DNA of 64,000 nucleotides, taken from positions 558,001-622,000 of the forward strand of contig JADJRK010000001.1 of NCBI GenBank assembly GCA_016712285.1. The letters run 5' to 3'. The stretch is from Planctomycetota bacterium (GTDB taxonomy: Bacteria > Planctomycetota > UBA8742 > UBA2392). The notes under the pieces are model-generated. The model was not told where the DNA came from, ran no database searches, and saw nothing but the letters and a program-made list of their open reading frames with translations. Within the stretch, counting starts at the first letter, position 1. Every line of letters begins with the position of its first letter. This document shows positions 61,078 through 64,000 of this stretch, in pieces. The translations under genes and the position numbers were made by a program.

Positions 61078-63977
61078 TTCTGCCCTCGGTCTTCCATTTC
61101 CTTACGCACCTTGCGCATTGCTGACAAGAGCGAGCCTGAGGCAACCGGCGCCTCTTCCTGCCGCGGTGGTGGCGGGGCAGGCTGTCGCGGCGCCGGCACC
61201 GGTGCCGCCCACGCCCCGGAGGTTGGCTGCGGCGCTGCCGGCTTGTTGCGCTCTTGCAATTGTTTGCGCACGCGGTCATAGGCTGCGGCTGCGCTTTGTT
61301 CGCGCTGTTGCGCCTGCTGCGCGCGGTTCTTTTCCTCACGGCGGCGCCACACGCTGGGAAAGCGCCGGGCACCAATGGCCAGCAACATGCCGCCAAGCGC
61401 CAGCATCAACAGCCACGGTCGCGGGCGCACAGTGCTGTACCCGCCTTCGACGGGAGAAATCGCCGCTTCGCGGGCCGACGTGATCACCTTGCCGCCGGTG
61501 GCGTCGGCTAGAGCCTGCAACGACTGCTCGGCGGCGGGTCGGCGGTACAACTCCTCGACGGGGACGAAGATGCGGTGTTCGCGTGCCGCTGCGCGTTGTT
61601 CGCCTTCGGCGTTCAGCTCACGGACGACCACCGAATAGATTCCCGAGCCGGACCGCGGAAAGTGCACCCGATACTCGCCAGAGCCGTGAGGCAAAACAGG
61701 CGACGGCCGGGTGCTGCCGTCGGGCAGCGAGATTTCGGCCACGGGTGTATTCAGCGCCCTTGGGTTACCTTCTTCATCGTAGAAGCTGAGCTGCAAGGTC
61801 GGGCCCTCGCGCCCCAGCACCCATTCGGTTTCGACGCCGGCGACCCGTTCAGGCTCCGGCAGCAGCCAACGCACCCAGCGCTGCCACAACTCATCAAAGC
61901 GGTCCCAGGGCAGCCATTGGTCGGCCCAGCGGTCACGGGCGTCGCTGGTCCATGACAGGGCCTTGCCGAGCTCAATGTGCCAGGTGGCGAGCAGCGGCCT
62001 TTCTTTGTCCTCGTCGGCCCACAGCCACACGTTTGCCTCGGGCCGCGCGGTCGTGCCCACGTAGCCCAGCAGCACCGGGCTGCTTTCGTTTTCGAAATCG
62101 ACTTCCTCGACCAAACGCCCGCGCAAGCCGTGCCACGGCCGAAACGCGTCTTCGCGGATAAATGTGCCGGCGGACAGCGCCGCTTCCCGGCTGAACACCG
62201 CCGGCAGGTCCGAAGCATCCGTGACCAGAAAGAAACGCCCCTTGCCGGCAGCGGCCAGAGCCTCGAGAAATCCGCGGTCTTTGCCGGCACCGAGGCAGAT
62301 CGTCGTGATCGTGATGCCATCTTCCTGGTTGGCCTTGATGGCTGTGTCGATCACGCCCTCCTGGCGCTCGGTGTCACTGCCGTCCGAGAACAGCACGAGG
62401 TGTCGGCTTGAAGACTCTACCGCCTTCAGGGCTGCGATTGCTTCATCCACGGCGACATCGACAAAGATGCCACCGCCGCCCACGGTGTTACCTCGCGCGC
62501 GCCCGATTGCCTGTTTGCGATCGGAGAGGCGCGCCAGCGGCACAATCCATTCCGGCTGTGTGTCTACGCTGAGCATGCCGAACATCGTTCCCGGCGGCAC
62601 GAGATTGATCGTGCGGGCGGCGCCCTCATTGGCCAAGTCCATCTTGGTTACGCCGCCAACCTCGGCGCCCATGCTGCCGCTGCGGTCAAAGGCGATCACC
62701 AGCGCGGGGGTCTGTTTGCGGCCCTTTTCTGTGACGTCGCACGTTACGGGCAGCACCTTCTCGACGCTGGTTTCAAACCACCCGCCGGGCGCGTAACTGT
62801 TCGGGCCGCCCAGCATCGCCAAGCCCCCGCCCTCGCGGGTGAAGCGTTCAATCATGCGCTGCTGAGAAGTCGTAATGTCCGGTGCCGGCACGTCGCAGAG
62901 CAGCAGCACCTGGTAGCGTTGCAGGTCGATCAGTTCGCCGGGCAACATCGCAGCCGGGCCGCTAGTCACGTTCATGCCGATGCGCTTGAGGGCCCGTTCA
63001 AGGGCCTTCTCGGGCCCGTTGGGGCCGTGCAGCAGCAGCACCCGCGCGTCGCCTTCACCGGCCACGGCCAGCTTGGCGCTGCCGTTTCCGGGGTAAGTGT
63101 CCTGCTCGGCGCCCAGGCTTACCTCGACCACATACAGGCGGCTTTCCTCGGGCGGTTCCACGGCCAAACGCAACGGCGTGCGGCCGGCACCCACGCGCAC
63201 GCCACCCTGTGCATCCAGTCGGTCGCCGGTGACGCGCTCGCGCATGTCCTGGCCATTAATGCGCACGTGGGGCACCACGTACTGCGCCACGGTGCTCTGG
63301 ATGACAATGTCCACGGCAAGAACGCGGCGGTCACGGCCGGCGAGGCGGGCATTGAAGTCTGCCAGCGCCACCTCGGGCATCGGGTCGGAGTCCACGGCAA
63401 TCACGAACACCGGCACCGCGCGGTCGCGCGCCTCTGCGGTGCTGTCGCCGCCGTAGCGGTCCGCACTGTCGTGGCCGTCGCCCAGCAGCAGTGCCACCGG
63501 TACCGTGCCGGGACTTGCAGCTCGCGACGCCAGTTCCAGCGCGTTGGCAAGCCATGTTTCGTCCGAGGGCTCGTTGGCCGGCAGCGCCAGCGCCGGCTCG
63601 AGGTCTGCCGCTGTGGTGGGGGACAGGATGATCGATGCGCGGTCAGAGAAGCCGATAACCCCGACGTAGTCGCCGGGGCCAATGCTGTTCTTGAGTTCTT
63701 CGAGCACGCCTTGCAGACGCTTCTCGGCGGCTGGCCCTGCCGAGAGTGAGCGGTCCACCAGCACCCAGACGGTGCGCCGGTCTGAGGGTTCGTTCCACGC
63801 GATGCCGGTGCTCATCAGCAGCAGGCAGATGATCGCCACGGCAATGCCGAGGCCGCCCAATCCCTGCCGCAGGCGGCGCAACGGCGAACCGGTGCGAACC
63901 AATACCCACGCCGCAACACCCGCCAGCGGCAGGGCGGCAAGCAGCAACCACGGGGAATCAAGGAACACGTCAGGCAT
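61074..63977 (-). CDS. Large VWA membrane protein (BatA/GATase-like layout)
   Basis: A 967-residue protein. Two N-terminal membrane helices (about 5-30 and 40-60) lead to a first VWA-like domain with a degenerate metal site (VLVDRSLSAG), a beta domain, a class I glutamine-amidotransferase-like Rossmann unit (VLLLCDVPAPDI, GGGLAMLGGPNSY) without a visible catalytic Cys, and a second VWA domain with an intact DRSGSM site. A C-terminal helix (about 850-870) and a Pro/Gln/Arg-rich cytoplasmic tail follow. Such proteins in Planctomycetes lie beside MoxR and DUF58 genes. ATG 63977 is used; an in-frame stop lies about 20 bp upstream, so the gene is complete. Confidence 0.85.
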   Translation of the reverse strand: MPDVFLDSPWLLLAALPLAGVAAWVLVRTGSPLRRLRQGLGGLGIAVAIICLLLMSTGIAWNEPSDRRTVWVLVDRSLSAGPAAEKRLQGVLEELKNSIGPGDYVGVIGFSDRASIILSPTTAADLEPALALPANEPSDETWLANALELASRAASPGTVPVALLLGDGHDSADRYGGDSTAEARDRAVPVFVIAVDSDPMPEVALADFNARLAGRDRRVLAVDIVIQSTVAQYVVPHVRINGQDMRERVTGDRLDAQGGVRVGAGRTPLRLAVEPPEESRLYVVEVSLGAEQDTYPGNGSAKLAVAGEGDARVLLLHGPNGPEKALERALKRIGMNVTSGPAAMLPGELIDLQRYQVLLLCDVPAPDITTSQQRMIERFTREGGGLAMLGGPNSYAPGGWFETSVEKVLPVTCDVTEKGRKQTPALVIAFDRSGSMGAEVGGVTKMDLANEGAARTINLVPPGTMFGMLSVDTQPEWIVPLARLSDRKQAIGRARGNTVGGGGIFVDVAVDEAIAALKAVESSSRHLVLFSDGSDTERQEGVIDTAIKANQEDGITITTICLGAGKDRGFLEALAAAGKGRFFLVTDASDLPAVFSREAALSAGTFIREDAFRPWHGLRGRLVEEVDFENESSPVLLGYVGTTARPEANVWLWADEDKERPLLATWHIELGKALSWTSDARDRWADQWLPWDRFDELWQRWVRWLLPEPERVAGVETEWVLGREGPTLQLSFYDEEGNPRALNTPVAEISLPDGSTRPSPVLPHGSGEYRVHFPRSGSGIYSVVVRELNAEGEQRAAAREHRIFVPVEELYRRPAAEQSLQALADATGGKVITSAREAAISPVEGGYSTVRPRPWLLMLALGGMLLAIGARRFPSVWRRREEKNRAQQAQQREQSAAAAYDRVRKQLQERNKPAAPQPTSGAWAAPVPAPRQPAPPPPRQEEAPVASGSLLSAMRKVRKEMEDRGQK

Positions 63978-64000
63978 CAGGGGCAATCGTGCGCGCTATG

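Noticed and set aside
1..64000. CRISPR arrays, rRNA, tRNA, tmRNA, transposase or phage genes
   Set aside because: None were recognised on either strand; repeats found are short heptamers and one hairpin element only.

Overview
The window is 64 kb of GC-rich (roughly 60-65% by eye) bacterial chromosome, densely packed with genes on both strands. It has no rRNA or tRNA genes, no CRISPR array, no transposase and no phage genes. The content points to the Planctomycetota or a close PVC relative. There is a 51-residue small basic protein of a type I know from Planctomycetes, Chlamydiae and Verrucomicrobia (37586-37741), a FliA/WhiG-like sigma factor of planctomycete style, several VIT/VWA/DUF58 proteins, a prepilin-like protein, and an MurB with Cys where Ser is usual. 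The assignment is an inference from family content; no marker-gene tree could be run.

Layout. 1-7 kb: a CAP-domain protein cut by the window edge, a lipoprotein, an archaeal-type (type II) glyceraldehyde-3-phosphate dehydrogenase, a FlgM-like anti-sigma candidate, an unknown repeat-tailed protein and a VIT-VWA secreted protein. 7-14 kb: VIT1/CCC1 transporter, purN, ileS, a Trm112-like protein, a long rpmH and an LptF/LptG permease. 13.7-23.7 kb: FliA-like sigma factor, a beta-barrel protein, a 1327-residue AsmA-like protein, rsmD, rlmN, a DUF58 protein and a divergent argG. 23.7-34 kb: lipoproteins, site-2 protease, moaE, an interrupted thioredoxin-fold gene, a two-haem cytochrome, and an operon of glycosyltransferase, small Cys-rich protein, recG and methyltransferase. 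34-40 kb: TerC, unknown and LysM envelope proteins, the small basic protein, an aminotransferase and an MsrB-MsrA lipoprotein. 40.4-48.3 kb: a dcw-type peptidoglycan and division cluster in the order ftsW-murG-murC-murB-(two small genes, one PilZ-like)-ddl-ftsQ-like, all on the minus strand. 48.4-54.3 kb: lamin-tail lipoprotein, prepilin, bioA and two secreted proteins. 54.7-64 kb: membrane protein, a large coiled-coil protein coupled to an RpoD-family sigma factor, rodA, a lipoprotein and a large VWA membrane protein.

How the genes work together. The strongest theme is the cell envelope. Lipid II synthesis (murB, murC, murG, ddl), two SEDS glycan polymerases (FtsW and RodA), an FtsQ-like divisome protein, LptF/G- and AsmA-like lipid transport proteins and two predicted outer-membrane barrels together describe a didermic cell that makes peptidoglycan. 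A second theme is sigma control: a FliA-like factor with a good sigma70 promoter, a FlgM-like candidate about 10 kb away, and an RpoD-like factor joined directly to a coiled-coil gene. The rest is mostly housekeeping.

Items most worth a second look are: the interrupted thioredoxin-fold gene at 28027-28833, where three in-frame stops and a hairpin lie between matched GGC codons; an ArgG whose substrate-contact positions appear changed; the type II GAPDH; the small PilZ-like gene inside the dcw cluster; and a 225-bp multi-hairpin element with perfect 21-bp terminal inverted repeats at 54432-54656. I found no large novel multi-gene defence or biosynthetic system.
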